Assembly (NCBI GenBank): GCA_037039685.1
Contig: JAWNGF010000001.1
Span: 4,650,001-4,714,000, forward strand
Reading direction: 5' to 3'
DNA from: Ceratobasidium sp. AG-K
Taxonomy: Eukaryota > Basidiomycota > Agaricomycetes > Cantharellales > Ceratobasidiaceae
Length of the DNA stretch: 64,000 nt
Made by a program: the position numbers and the translations under genes. The notes beneath the pieces are model-generated. The model saw nothing but the letters and a program-made list of their open reading frames with translations. It was not told the origin of the DNA and searched no databases. Positions 32,899 through 44,256 of this stretch are shown in pieces (position 1 is the first letter of the stretch; each line of letters opens with the position of its first letter).

Positions 32899-34159
32899 TT
32901 AAGAGAGAGCTGGGGTGTTCTCCGCAAAGTACTCGTGGTTGTCGGCGTTGTCGACAGCGTTGGCAGGGTTGGAGATGGCAAGGGACTTGGCTCCGGACTG
33001 TCCGTAGACGTGGTCGTCGGTACCGCCGTTGACGGTGAAGTGGGACTGCTCGTGAACGATGGTTCCCGCGCGAGAGTCAGTTCCGGTGCTGGAAGCGTTA
33101 TTTATTAGCTTTACTTCGGCAAGGACCGTGTGTATGCGCTTACTTGGGGGCGCTCCAGAAAGCACCGCAGAGGTAGACGTAGCCGGGGGAGCTGGGGTAG
33201 ACGTAGGCATAGGTGCCAGACTCGGTGCAAGTGCAGTCGTAGGTGGTCGAGGTGGCATCAGTACCGATGAGGCTGAAGTGCGACTTGACCGTGCTGAAGC
33301 GGGCCGAGGTGAAGGTACCGAACCAGGTCTATTCGTGCGCGATTAGCCAACAACCTGCACAGCGCTCATTCAGTCTTACCGTGTAACGAGTGGTGCCGCT
33401 CGAGATTCCGGCGAGATAGGTGTTGGCGTTGGCAACGTAGGTGTTGGCAGAGTTGGCCGCAGTGGTGATCAAGGTCTGGCGAGCCGCGGTGCAGCTGGTG
33501 TAGCCGATCGCCCGGCGAGAAATTCCGCGCCTCTCATGGTTGGGAGCGCCCTTGAAGGAGGCGAGCGAGCCGCCAACCTTGAGCTTGTGGGACTGGGTCT
33601 CGGCCTCGACGGAGGCGAGCTTGCCGTTAGCGTCGACGTATTGGAAGACGTTATCGGCGGCGAACTATGCAAGGAGTCAACGGTGAATATTGAGGTTATA
33701 CAGAAATTCTTACCTTGTATTCACCAGCACCCGAGCGAGTGAAGTTGTAGACACCAGCGAGGTCGTGAGTCAACTCGAAGGACTGACCCGGGGCAATGAC
33801 CGCAAACTTGGACTCGTCGCCAGACTTGAGCGCGAGCTCAGGCGAGCTGAAAGTATTATATTAGTACCAAGACCATGTCGCAAAGCGTATACTTACTACT
33901 TGACCTTGACGCCGGTGAAGGCAGGGGTGCCAGCAGCGCCTTCGATGGCAAAAGTGTTGGTGCGCCAGTCGCTGAGGATGGTGCGGGGGTCTTTGAGAAG
34001 CTTGACAGTTTCGGAGCCAGTGTTGGTGATGGTAGCCTTGACGGTCAAGTTGTCAACATCAGTCACAGCCGCAGGGCCAGTGATGCTGAGCTTGAGCGAA
34101 GGGGCAGCCGCGACGCAGGCAGCAAGAGCGGCAACAACAGCAGAGGAAGCAGAGCGCAT
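32899..34159 (-). CDS. Secreted M35 metalloendopeptidase (peptidyl-Lys type), copy 2
   Basis: Tandem paralogue of the neighbouring M35 gene with the same exon plan. The start ATG (34157-34159) gives the signal peptide [20 protein letters not shown]. The pro-region is [17 protein letters not shown]...[18 protein letters not shown]. The mature enzyme starts around [14 protein letters not shown], with [37 protein letters not shown] directly followed by GTDDHVYG, and [10 protein letters not shown] at the end. The zinc-ligand spacing is the compact form. A TATA-like element (GTTTATATATGCGCC, about 34229-34243) is shared with the copy-1 promoter, so the duplication included the core promoter. Codons here are noticeably more GC-rich than in copy 1, suggesting higher expression or a different history. 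Confidence 0.95.
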
Positions 34160-35944
34160 TTTGAAACTGAGCCTAGGGCGAGCTGTAAATCCGTAGATGG
34201 ATGATGTCCTCACCACTTCTAGCGAAAACAGTTTATATATGCGCCATTCCGGCTGTCCTGCATGGTTGCATGTCGCCGAAGACGCAGCGCACCTTGCGTG
34301 CTTGGTATCAGGTGGGGGAGCTGTCACACGTACCGAGCTAGTCGGAAACACCTTTGCTACACTTCCTGCGTGGACCTTTAGCAATTCGATGTTTCTGAGC
34401 TGTCGCGTCGCATGGTGAGCACGCTTACAGGGGACAAAGTCGCTGCTTATCATAAAGAACGCGGAAGGTTAATATTGGAACAACCTGGCTTCCTGCTGCG
34501 GCCAAGCGCAATCCGCGAGTGGCTGCCTTCGCTCGAGTTCTGTAAATGGAAATATCCGGGAACTAATAATCCCGTGATGTTGAGGGATAAGGCAAAAGAC
34601 GTTGATCTACCGGTTACGTGCTGGTTCTTGCGAAGTGATCGTCGATGTGGTTGTGTCTGGCAAGCACCGCGGAGCATGTGGGTGCTCGCCTACGGTTGTC
34701 GGGCTTCCATGTCCTATCACGGCTAGACCGTTCGCGAACGCGTATTGATTCAGCACAACGAAATTATTTGACTACATGCACGTGGTTCCCAATCCGCATC
34801 CTACGGTATTCGTGCTGGTCAGGGTTTCTTGCGCCACACCTGTTCCATATTTGGAATTAAACAAGCCTGTTCTCCACCGGTTCTCTACAACAGACCATGA
34901 TTGGGTGCGCTAACGATGGCCTAGATCGCGTTGGAGCGAGACTAGTCTGGTCGCGTGTGTTGTTTGGCCGTTGGTGATAAATATGACTTCCTATCTACAA
35001 TCGTCTCCCCACAAGAATCCTCGCTCGCGATATGTGGGAATCGACGAGTGCAACGGCACGCGGAAAGAAGAGGGGAAGAAACGGTCGAAAATAACCCGAT
35101 AGACGAGCTAATCGTACTGGTGCTCAGAACGATGGACCACAAGTGCGAAGGAATCGCCGAACTCGAACAAGAAGTGACCATGGTTTAATCAATCGTAGTT
35201 GTAAATCCATCCTATAAGGCCCAAGTTTTCCTAGGATTTGTGGGTCTATCCCGTCTTCGTCGTGGCAGGGGCCGTAGTAGGAATTTCCATGGGCGACCAA
35301 GACGAGTGGGTACGAAGCGGAGTATAGTTCTGGATATGTTTTGTCCAAATTGAGAGAGCCACAGAGTTGTCTGACAGGGTCGGCGAGTCAACGGGAGGAT
35401 CTTCAGCAAATCCATCCAGCCGAATTGAGCAAGGACGTACACTAATGTTACTCACAAGACTAGCCCTTCCCTAAGTGGATCATAGCAGACTAAGTGACGC
35501 TTGCAGGACTCCGTTCCTCTACGGCGAGCTCAACTGAGGCACCGACCGCTCTTAGTGGGTGTGGGGTAATCGTGTGGATGTGTTCATGACGCGTCGGGTA
35601 GGCAGAGTAATGCCACTCTTACCGCAGTCGAGAACTTCAGCTTCGAGCGGCTTTCGTTGGACTTGCGCTGCGCTGGTCCGGGCTGGATGATGGCTGTGGT
35701 TGTGAGCGCTAGCGATGTCATCATAATGAATCCGAACTGATTTGTGGGGATGCCTGTGGTTGCCAGAACCTGTGGCAGTGCCAGGAATTTGGGCATTTTG
35801 AAATCAGGGGCTTACTCTACACTGTCAGGGGGCTCGAGCCTTGCCACCTGCTCGCGTCACAAACAACAAACTGCCCCACCAAAGAGGGGACCTAACTGAG
35901 ATCTACACCGCTAGCAACGACGCTGGCACCTGCGACCACCACTG
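34160..35944. other. 1.8-kb gene-poor region
   Basis: Contains the M35 copy-2 promoter and the EPL1 upstream region. A minus-strand frame at 35584-35796 starts MPKFLALPQVLATTGIPTNQ and ends in a good GTAAGAG donor, but I recognise no family and no convincing second exon. Nothing else is supported. Confidence 0.4.
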
Positions 35945-38916
35945 ATGCGCGGCAATGCGACTGGCTACGGCACCAAGTCGCGCTCCAAACCGCGGCTCAC
36001 CAACAAGCTCAAGCTCGTTGTCCACCACGGCGACATCGATGCCGATCAACCGGCCATCGACGACGACGATGACAAGAACAAGGTCTCGTCTACCGCTGGC
36101 GTCGACGCCGAGGACTCCCATGTAAGCCGATGTTGCGCGATAACGTTTTTTCTCTCGTGCCCGCAGCCCTCCGTCTCGTGGCAACGTACGATTGGCTGCG
36201 GTTGCTTGAGTTTCCGGGGGACCTGCTGAGTCATGCTGACACGCGTTGCAGGAACACCATCTCCAAGCCGTGCTCTCGGCCGCCTCGTTGCGCGCCTCGG
36301 GTCAGCCGAGGGCCTCGGGGTCTGGCGCTTACATTCCGACTCCCGACGCCGCTGGTCATGTGCCCGACTGGGAGCGCGCCTATCCCGCCGGACGATGGGA
36401 AGAGCCCGAGGGTTACATCCGGTTTTCAGACACCGTCGAGGAGTCCCAGATCGGTGCGGTTGCGGGGGGATGCACCTACTACATGGACGAGACAGACGCC
36501 GAGTGGCTGGCCAAGAACAATGCAGAGCTCGAAGATGCGGCACGTGCTGCGTCGCCCAACTCGCGTGGTCCCCCCCGTAGTGCCAAGGCCCGTGGCAAAG
36601 AGCCCGAGTCGCCAACAGTGTCCATTACCGCCGACGAGTTTGAACTTGTCATGGGCATCCTCGAGCGAATCACCGACGAGCGCCATCCCTGTCTGCATGC
36701 TGTGAGTACAATGGACAGTTGTCGACTTGTGCTAATATCCTGTAGGACGTCTCGAAATTCCCCACACTAAACGATTTCGAGTCTACTTTTGCCGCCCGCC
36801 TCCCCGTTGCGTTCTTCCCCAATTACCGTGTCCCAGATTGGATCCCAGCCCCCACTCAGCTCCTCCGTATGCTCCGCGTCATCTACCCCCACTGGCGCGA
36901 ACGGCGACTTGAACGTGACGGCCGCCGAATCATTCCTCAGATCAACGTAAGCGGCACCCTCGATTCCTGGCAATTATTTAATCACCTGTATGTAGTCGGA
37001 CGAGACCAATGAGGGCGATCCTTATGTGTGTTTCCGTCGTCGGGATGCCAAACCCGTCCGCAAGACCCGTCGTAGCGACACGGGCAGCATTGATCGCATG
37101 CAGAGTTTGCAGAACAATATCCGCCAGCTGAACCACATTGCCCAGCTCGTCGTGCGCCGAGAGACAATGAAGCACTCGCGCGCGCTCGAGGAGCGGCAGG
37201 TCATGAACACCCGCATGCAGCTCAGCGAGGTCAAGCGCAAGTTTCCGACTACCCCGTTTGGCATGCGCGACGACGACGATGTCCTGGTCGACAAGATTGT
37301 CAAACGGCCAAGGCCAGAAGGGACCAAGTACGTCCAGTATGAATCCTAAATAGCTCGTACTCACATTTATTCAGCACAATTCGCCTTACGCGTCGGCCAA
37401 CGATACCCACTACCACCCAAAACGACACTGGCACCCCCTCGGGTCCGACAGAAATGCCCGATCCCCGCGCAGTGGCAGTCGCCAACCGGAAAAAAGTCGA
37501 AGAGTTTATTCAGCGCAACCCCCAGCAAGAACGATGGTGGGACGACCTCACCGACGCTACGTTTATGCCCCTCCCTTCACCGGTCCCTCCCGAACGACAG
37601 ATCAATCGGGGTGTACGGTTCCGCATCGGACGAGGCGGAAGGAGATGCGTGGACCGACGACCGGTGGGTGGCGCCGCTGGTGGAACAGGTACTTCAATGG
37701 GAGGCAGGGAAAGTGCTGGTCGGCTCGAGAGCTTGCAGTTCCCGATGCGCGCACCTAGGTCCGAGCCTTCAGCTGCTTCGAGCAGCGAGGGTGGTGTCTT
37801 GAAGCTGAAGAGCGGCGAGATTGTGACCGAGGAAGAGTTTGAGCGAGCGATTGTCATGAGCGAGAGGTGGAGGTACGACCGAGACGAGCGATTGGAGGAA
37901 AGCGCCGATCAGCAAATGGTTGTGGATGACTATGCTGACCGGTAAGTCTCACGTGCCTCTTATTGTGCTCTGCTTACATTTTGCAGGTTTATCCTTTCCC
38001 GTCTGACTCGGCACTCGATCGAGGATTATGAGCTCTTGGCCAGCGATCCGATTATGCTCATTTCGTCGCAACACCGTCCCTCGGCTTCGATTTTGGCCCT
38101 CGACCAAGCGCGCCAACGGCAGCTCGAGCTCGAACGTAATCCCCCGGCCAAACCGGTCCTACTCCTGCTGCTGCAACGGTCGCGACCCCAGCGCCTACTG
38201 AACCAGGAGCTACCGCTTCGCCTACTCCCAGCGCCACTGGGACAGTTACCCCTACTACGGCGACACGGCTGCTCCAGGTACAGGCCCAGGCAATGGCTCT
38301 ACAGCAAAAAGGACGAATGCTGGCTGGACAAGGTCCACAGTCGAGCGTGGCGATTCGCCAGTCGAGGCCGATTTCGACGCCCAACGGCAAACCCCTGTCC
38401 AATGGAGCATCTCCTGCCCCGGGAGCAACTCCTGTCGCAACGACTCCTACCCCAGGCGCGATTAATATTCCCACGACGAGTGCAATCACTATTCCCACTT
38501 CGAGCGTCCCTGGTGCAGGTGGCTTGACAGTCCCACCTCAACGACATGGAAGCAATAGCCCCTTGGACAACCGCGGTGGCTCGCCCCTGCGTCCGCTCTC
38601 GGGCATGGCTAACGGTGCAAGCACCAACCCTGCATCTAATCCGACCAACGCCACTCCGACTGCCACGCCCGCGTTTCAACAACTCAACCCCCAACAACAG
38701 CTCGAACTCAAGCGTGCGTTTCATTCGCACAATGGCGGGATATATGTCCCGAACGGGATGATGGCACCCCCTCCGATTCAGTTGACGTTGCCTCAACAGA
38801 GGCCGCAGTGGAGCCGTTCGCCGGGTGCGCGTCCGACGGGACAAGGGCAGGGATCACCCCAGGGTGGACATGCGTCTCCGACTGGGCAATTGTTGACTGT
38901 ACCCCAAGGGTTTTAG
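35945..38916 (+). CDS. EPL1: Enhancer of polycomb-like protein Epl1 (NuA4 subunit)
   Basis: Epl1 scaffolds the Esa1 acetyltransferase in the NuA4/piccolo chromatin complex. The N-terminal EPcA region is recognisable: RSKPRLTNKLKLVVHHGDID, EEPEGYIRFSDTVEESQIG, TYYMDETDAEWLAKNN, ITADEFELVMGILERITDE, FPTLNDFESTFAARLP and YPHWRERRLERDGRRIIPQ. DPYVCFRRRDAKPVRKTRRS and the EPcB-like region with RVRFRIGRGG-type sequence follow (GVRFRIGRGGRRCVDRR). The C-terminal third is Pro/Thr/Gln-rich. At the CCCCC run 38141-38145 the frame breaks: LELERNPP continues as GQTGPTPAAATVATP and then LLQVQAQAMALQQKGRMLAG only after adding one base. The downstream frame then runs to TAG at 38914-38916. Uncorrected, the protein would stop near 38527. 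Confidence 0.9.
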
Positions 38917-40386
38917 AGCGAGTTGTATATGCCTGGTTCGTGTACATGCCTAGTATTCGTCATTGTCTATGCTGTACACGCCTCGGCCGACCTTTGTTTT
39001 CGTGAAAAGCTCGGACGCACTAAACATGTACTTTTATCCTTTGCGTTTTATTTGTTCCTGTCGGATGCCTTTAGTATATTACATGATTATCTTTATCTCG
39101 TTACGCGTTCATTTGGGTGCCGTAAGCATGTTGAGTTAGGGCTTGAACATATCCAATTTTCAGTGCGAGCCGATAACGGCCCGACGGGTTTGTCGGTGGT
39201 GTTGGGCGCTTGCTCCGGGGTCCTACTGGGACCGCGTGCTCAGGCATCCCTGGCATCGATGTTCAGCGCTTGCTTTACCGCCCATGTAAAAATTGGGGTG
39301 GATTCGCGGGAATAAATGGGGTGCTTGGTTTGGTGTCAGTGTACCTGCGTGTTTGGCGCATATACCCACTGGCGCTGGTCGCTCGCTGCTCTGAGCAGGC
39401 AGAGCGCCAAGGTGCTTGGTTGGTGGAATGTTCATACACTGGTTTGGCGCGTCATACTGCGGTTAGATTTCGCATGTAATAAAGGGGTTTACGGTCATTG
39501 GGGGATGACTCATCGCTTGTCTCCCGATATAGTTGTAGGTTTGCGCCCCAGTGTCGCAAAATTACTAGAATCTGTCTTCTCCACAAATCGACCTCATTCT
39601 ATGATAATGGTGGCAGGGTCATGGTTCAAGCTACTAACTTAGTATTCAGCAATATTTGACCCTAGTTTCGGCGAGATTGGCTTAAACCAGCTTTAAGCGC
39701 GTTTTTGATAAAAGGCACTGTTCGGGCGCTGGACACTCAAGCTCCCAAGATTTACTAGGACCTTCTGTTATCCCGAGTTTGTTGAATTGGCGTTTGCCAT
39801 TGCGTGGCTAGGAAAGGATGCGAAGCACTCGCGCCATTTAGACTGTACTCAGCCTACATGCGCACGTTGAAACCCTAAAAACGGCACCGGTGATAGATCA
39901 CTGCTGAGGACGCGGTCGTATTGCAGTTCTTTAGGCTTGGCATTCGAGCAGACGATAGGGTCGGGCGAGCAGTTTTTTTGAGTAGTCTGAAATAGGCTCC
40001 AAAACACACTGCCATGGGCGCGTGCAGAGGCACACGACCATGATGGTCGCGTGAGCACTATTGTTTCAATATTTCTATATCTGAAAATCTTTGTTTGATC
40101 GGAGCGCTGTTTTCGGGCAACTTGCTCCATAGGATCCAGGCTGTGCTGCAATACAATCGTCGTTTTACCCCACCGAATCCCCCTTTGAACGGCCACCGTG
40201 GTCAAGAACTATGCTACACCACGTTTCTCTTGGCTTCAGAAGCCAAGGAGCACACTGCCACCCATGACGGCCGGAACGATACCTGTACGCACACAACACG
40301 AGCAGAAGAATGAACGATCTGGAGAGATCCAAGATATAAGTACTCGGTCAGCTTGCCCTCGACCCTCGCTCCCTCCGTAACTAGTC
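38917..40386. other. 1.5-kb intergenic region, no gene recognised
   Basis: Presumed EPL1 3' UTR followed by unassigned sequence. The element GCGCTTGCT recurs (39206, 39266). AGATATAAGTA at about 40332-40342 with a pyrimidine-rich tract after it is a plausible core promoter for the next gene. No supported reading frame. Confidence 0.45.
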
Positions 40387-41166
40387 ATGGCCTCCCTTAG
40401 GCTCGCGCCCCTCGGCCTCATCCTCTACTTGATAGCTGGCTTGTTTCTGGTTGTTGCTAGCGTTTCAGCACCCATCCGGAAAGATATCTCGTTCTTGGAG
40501 GTCGTTGTTGATGGAAAAAAAGTTCTTTTCGGTGTATTTGGGTACACTGGCAGTGGGCAAAAGGCGGGGTATAAGATCGATTTGTCGGTCCTCGGCCTCG
40601 AGTACGTTTCCAAATCGGTTATTCCCTACTCGCTTGCTTAATTTGACGTTTTACAGAGATGGCGATATCGACCTGAGCGGGATTCAATGTCTCATCCCCG
40701 CGTTGATAATTCACCCTGTCGCAGCGGGCCTGATAGGTGGTATGATGATTTTGTGGTTGCTCGGAGCGACGAGATTCCCTGCTGGGGCTGTCTTGGTCAC
40801 GTTCTTGGCGGCTTCGGTGATTGAGTGCGTGATTGCGGCGTTCACGATTGACATGCTCCTTTGGGGGGCTCTGCGTGGAAGACTCAAGGAGGCGGGCATC
40901 CAAGCGGCATATGGGTGAGTTTGATGTGTCTACTTGCGGAGGCAGGGCAGGATGTATGCGCCATATCCGAGCCTTGGATGCGCGCGAAAGTCGCTAATAC
41001 ATGACCTGCATTCAGGAACGCCAACTGGGTGGTCGCTGGCGCTATTGTCCCTCTTCTCATTGGATTCTGGGCACTTATTGTCGAAACCTGCAACCGGATC
41101 CATTGCCGCGACTCCGATGACTATCAATACAATCCCATGAGTCCAACTGAGAAGGACTCACCTTGA
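40387..41166 (+). CDS. SUR7/PalI-like four-span membrane protein, copy A
   Basis: Claudin-like fungal membrane protein. Exon 1 gives an N-terminal span (LGLILYLIAGLFLVVASVSA) and an extracellular loop DISFLEVVVDGKKVLFGVFG with FGYTGS, as in SUR7/PalI (Rim9) proteins. Exon 2 gives two spans (LIIHPVAAGLIGGMMILWLL; AASVIECVIAAFTIDMLLWG). Exon 3 gives the fourth (NANWVVAGAIVPLLIGFWAL) and a cytosolic tail NRIHCRDSDDYQYNPMSP. Both introns are GT-AG. Family members act in eisosome domains, cell-wall stress or ambient-pH sensing; which applies here is unknown. It is the first of three tandem paralogues with identical exon structure. Confidence 0.82.
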
Positions 41167-42012
41167 TCCTAGTATCCCTATAGAGCCGTATCTTTTCACC
41201 CCCTCCCCTTTTATCTATTTAAGTGAACTTTAACCGGTTCTATGCAAGGAGCATATTGCTCGAGCGTAACTTATATAGGCTCAACATACCGAGACGAGCG
41301 CTGCATAGTGTCTGTGGTTTCAGCTTCAACAGTTAGGGCATGCACCTTCCGGACAGCGCTTGCAAAGTTTGTTGGAGCTTCCATTTGTTTAATTTATTAC
41401 TTCGGTGAATATATGAATTTGTGAACAAATTTTAGGCCCATTATGTCGAGTAATCTGCAGATAAAAGGCACACTCAGCCGGAAGCGCTTTCGAGCACAAG
41501 CTCAAGTACAACTATTCTACGGATCATATATAGTACAAGAGTACGCCTTGCATGGGTATATACGTCGAACACGTTGAGACGGGTAATACGTAAGATTAGC
41601 AACCTAACTTCCCAGAGAAAGGAGGGATGTACTTTCAGTTCAGCACCGAGAAGGCTGATTGGAGCATCCAGTTGTTGTCGAATTTGTTACATAGCGGACT
41701 ATATGATTACCTAAAGAATTTTAATTAGTGTCACGGCATACTCATGTACAGCATTCGAGAAGTGTGTTCGGCTGAAGAAACTTTTTGGACAACTCGGCAC
41801 GTATGACACTCTACATAGTGTCGCGGCGTAGTTATGTGTTCTCGTTACCACGCCAGCATCCCGAGAGAGGTGCACGTGACATCAACGGCGGTTCGCGCAA
41901 AGCGGTTCGCGCATATGCTCAGTACAAGAACAAACGTATACTGAGCTATATCCGAGGCATAAACCCCCCTCACTTACTTCACGCTCCTTACTTCCTTCCA
42001 CCGTGATCAGAC
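41167..42012. other. Intergenic between SUR7/PalI-like copies A and B
   Basis: 846 bp. CTATATCCGAGGCATAAA near 41945-41962 followed by a C/T-rich leader is the likely copy-B promoter. No gene seen. Confidence 0.45.
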
Positions 42013-42763
42013 ATGGTCTCCCCTACACCCCTAGGTTTCTTCGCCTGCCTGGTCGCTGGTATACTTCTCTCGATCTCTTCCGCTTCTGCTCCCACCCGAG
42101 AAGATATCTCGTTCTTAGACGTTACTGTCGGAGATAAACATATTCATTTCGGAATATATGGGTATACGGGCAGCGAGAGCAAACCGGGTTACACAATCGA
42201 TCTGTCGGTTGTAGGTCTCAGGCATGTTGCACATGTTTATTCCATGACCATTGCGCTAAAAGTGTACCATACAGGAACGGTGACGTTGACCTATGGGGCA
42301 TACAAAATCTCGTTCCTGTTTTGGTGTTGCATACTGCAGCGGCAAGCCTGGCAGGTATCGTAGTTCTCATGACCCTGTGCGGCCTAGCCAAATCCCGCGC
42401 AGGAGCCATCATCCTGACGCTCACAGCGGCTCTGGGGGCCAAGTGTGCACTAGTAGCTTTTATAGCCGACATGATGGTTTGGGGGCTCTTGCGGAAAGGC
42501 CTTAGCGATAAAGGTGTCCAAGCGGCCTATGGGTAAGTTACACCCGAATAGGGATGTATGCGCCCTGTATCGGTTCTGGTTCTATCTAAAATGGCTACTG
42601 ACACAATACTCCTCCCAGAAATGCCAATTGGATAGTCGCTGCCGCCGTTGTTTTATTCGTGCTTGGGTTCTTGCAATTCTTTGTTGAAACATACCGAATA
42701 TTCCGTCGCCGCAATGCTGAAGGCATCAAGTACTCCCCCTCGATTCAGTCCAGCTGGGCCTGA
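42013..42763 (+). CDS. SUR7/PalI-like four-span membrane protein, copy B
   Basis: Second tandem paralogue. Exon 1 starts MVSPTPLGFFACLVAGILLS and has DISFLDVTVGDKHIHFGIYG with GYTGS. Exon 2 reads NGDVDLWGIQNLVPVLVLHT, LAGIVVLMTLCGLAKSRAGA and FIADMMVWGLLRKGLSDKG. Exon 3 reads NANWIVAAAVVLFVLGFLQF, ending SIQSSWA. Intron 1 (42222-42274) is GC-AG, whereas copies A and C use GT at the same position. The alternative of ignoring the intron reaches a stop. Conserved residues match copy A and copy C throughout, so the gene looks functional. Confidence 0.82.
42222..42274 (+). other. GC-AG intron in SUR7/PalI-like copy B
   Basis: A 53-nt intron CTCAG|GCATGT...CATACAG|GAACGG with phase 2, the same phase and position as the GT-AG introns of copies A and C. 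Confidence 0.75.
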
Positions 42764-43545
42764 CTTTACCTTCAATATGATATTGAGCGAGATTTCTGCT
42801 TTCTCAACTGCCTATTCACACTAGAGATATTCAAAGACCACCCAAGTTTAATTTTCTTAAAATGAGCGTAATAAGGTCAACGTTACACGGAAATTATATC
42901 ATAAGTTTATAGAGAGGTAGATATGCACTCTTTACCGCAAACCCTTTTGCTTCTTCCCATGTACGCGTAGCGCTGCCTGCACTCGAGGGTAGTATACCCC
43001 CACTCGCTCCCAAACGAGTACCTCTTCATCTACGCAGCAATTCAAATGTAAATTCAACTCTTCGATGCATTATCTTCCAGCGCATATTGCCTGGCTATGC
43101 ACGTCTTGTGGTGGGCAAATTTCAGTCGCCTGGTTGCGCAGTCGAGATGTGATTTACATTTATCCAATACGCCATTCCAAGCAACTCGGCATCTAGGCAA
43201 GTACAGCCTTCCCATACACCACGTAACAATGGACAGCTTGGCGGGATGAGGCTCATGTCTTTCAGTTCAGCATGAGAGCAAGCCCGCAATGTACGACAGC
43301 GCCTAGTGCCGGGCGGGACCACATGGCGCACGTGATGGAGGAACGTCGGCAAAACCCAATGCGGAAGGCGCCACTCCAATTTGATGGAAGTGAAATGACG
43401 TCTGCACCGCGCGCAGTGAGAGTGCGCCAAAGCAGGTTCTCAACGAAGAACGTCATAGCCTTGCCGCCTATAAGATCCCGCCTGGATCTACCAGTACGAC
43501 ATTCCGTGCCCCTCACTCGCACTTGCCCCAGCGCTCCACCTAGCA
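42764..43545. other. Intergenic between SUR7/PalI-like copies B and C
   Basis: 782 bp. CCGCCTATAAGATCC at about 43467-43481 is a TATA-like element 70 bp ahead of the copy-C ATG. No gene seen. Confidence 0.45.
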
Positions 43546-44256
43546 ATGGCCTCTCCCGCACTTCCAGGACTTTTCTTCTGCTTTGCAGCCTGTGTGCTAC
43601 TTATCATTGTCACCGTGTCCGCTCCCATCTGGAACGATGTGTCTTTCCTTAATGCCTCTGTAGGAGGACGGGAAGTTCATTTCGGTGTGTTCGGCTACAC
43701 TGGCAGCGCACGCAAGTTGGGATACACGATTGATCCGTCCGTCTTGGGTCTCAAGTATGTCTTCCACCCCTTTTCTTTGGATGCTTAACTAATTTGCTGG
43801 TTCTAGTAATGACAACCTCAACACTGCTGTCATCCGCAACCTCACCTATGTGATGGTTTTGCACCCAGTCGCAGCCGGTCTAGCAGGCATCGCGGTCATC
43901 TTTGGCTTGTGTGGCGCGGCATATTCTCGTATTGGGACAATCTTCATGACCCTGGCTGCAGCCCTTGCCACCGTGTGCACACTCGTTGTATTCGTGATCG
44001 ACATGGTCCTCTGGGGTATTGCCCGCAACAGGATCAGGGATGAGGGCGCGCGGGCCAACTATGGGTAAGTACCACGAGGTGTATGCGTTCTCTGCATGCT
44101 CCGATTATTCCGAGATATTAGTACTGACATGCGATCTCATTTAGAAACGCCAACTGGATGGTCGCCGGTGCACTCGCCGCCCTTTTGCTCGGATTCTGCA
44201 CGTCTGCTGTCGGAAGCTGTGGTCGATACCGCCGCCGTAATACCGAAAAGGTTTAA
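43546..44256 (+). CDS. SUR7/PalI-like four-span membrane protein, copy C
   Basis: Third tandem paralogue. Exon 1 is MASPALPGLFFCFAACVLLI with SAPIWNDVSFLNASVGGREV and HFGVFGYTGSARKLGYTID. Exon 2 reads NDNLNTAVIRNLTYVMVLHP, VAAGLAGIAVIFGLCGAAYS and VFVIDMVLWGIARNRIRDEG. Exon 3 reads NANWMVAGALAALLLGFCTS and a basic tail CGRYRRRNTEKV. Both introns are GT-AG. Loop 2 differs most among the three copies (SGIQ, WGIQ, NTAVIRN), while membrane spans and the GYTGS loop are conserved. Confidence 0.82.

Noticed and set aside
34412..34726. 104-codon frame downstream of the M35 promoter
   Set aside because: No motif, no splice context and mixed codon use; most likely random.
35584..35796. Minus-strand frame MPKFLALPQVLATTGIPTNQ with a good splice donor
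   Set aside because: No family recognised and no convincing downstream exon; could be chance, so not called as a gene.
36124..36250. EPL1 first intron (~127 nt) as a snoRNA host
   Set aside because: A CGATGTT and CTGA can be found but the C box is poor and no rRNA-complementary guide is recognisable.
36046..36615. Long antisense frame through EPL1
   Set aside because: It is the complement of conserved EPL1 coding sequence and its product has no recognisable features.
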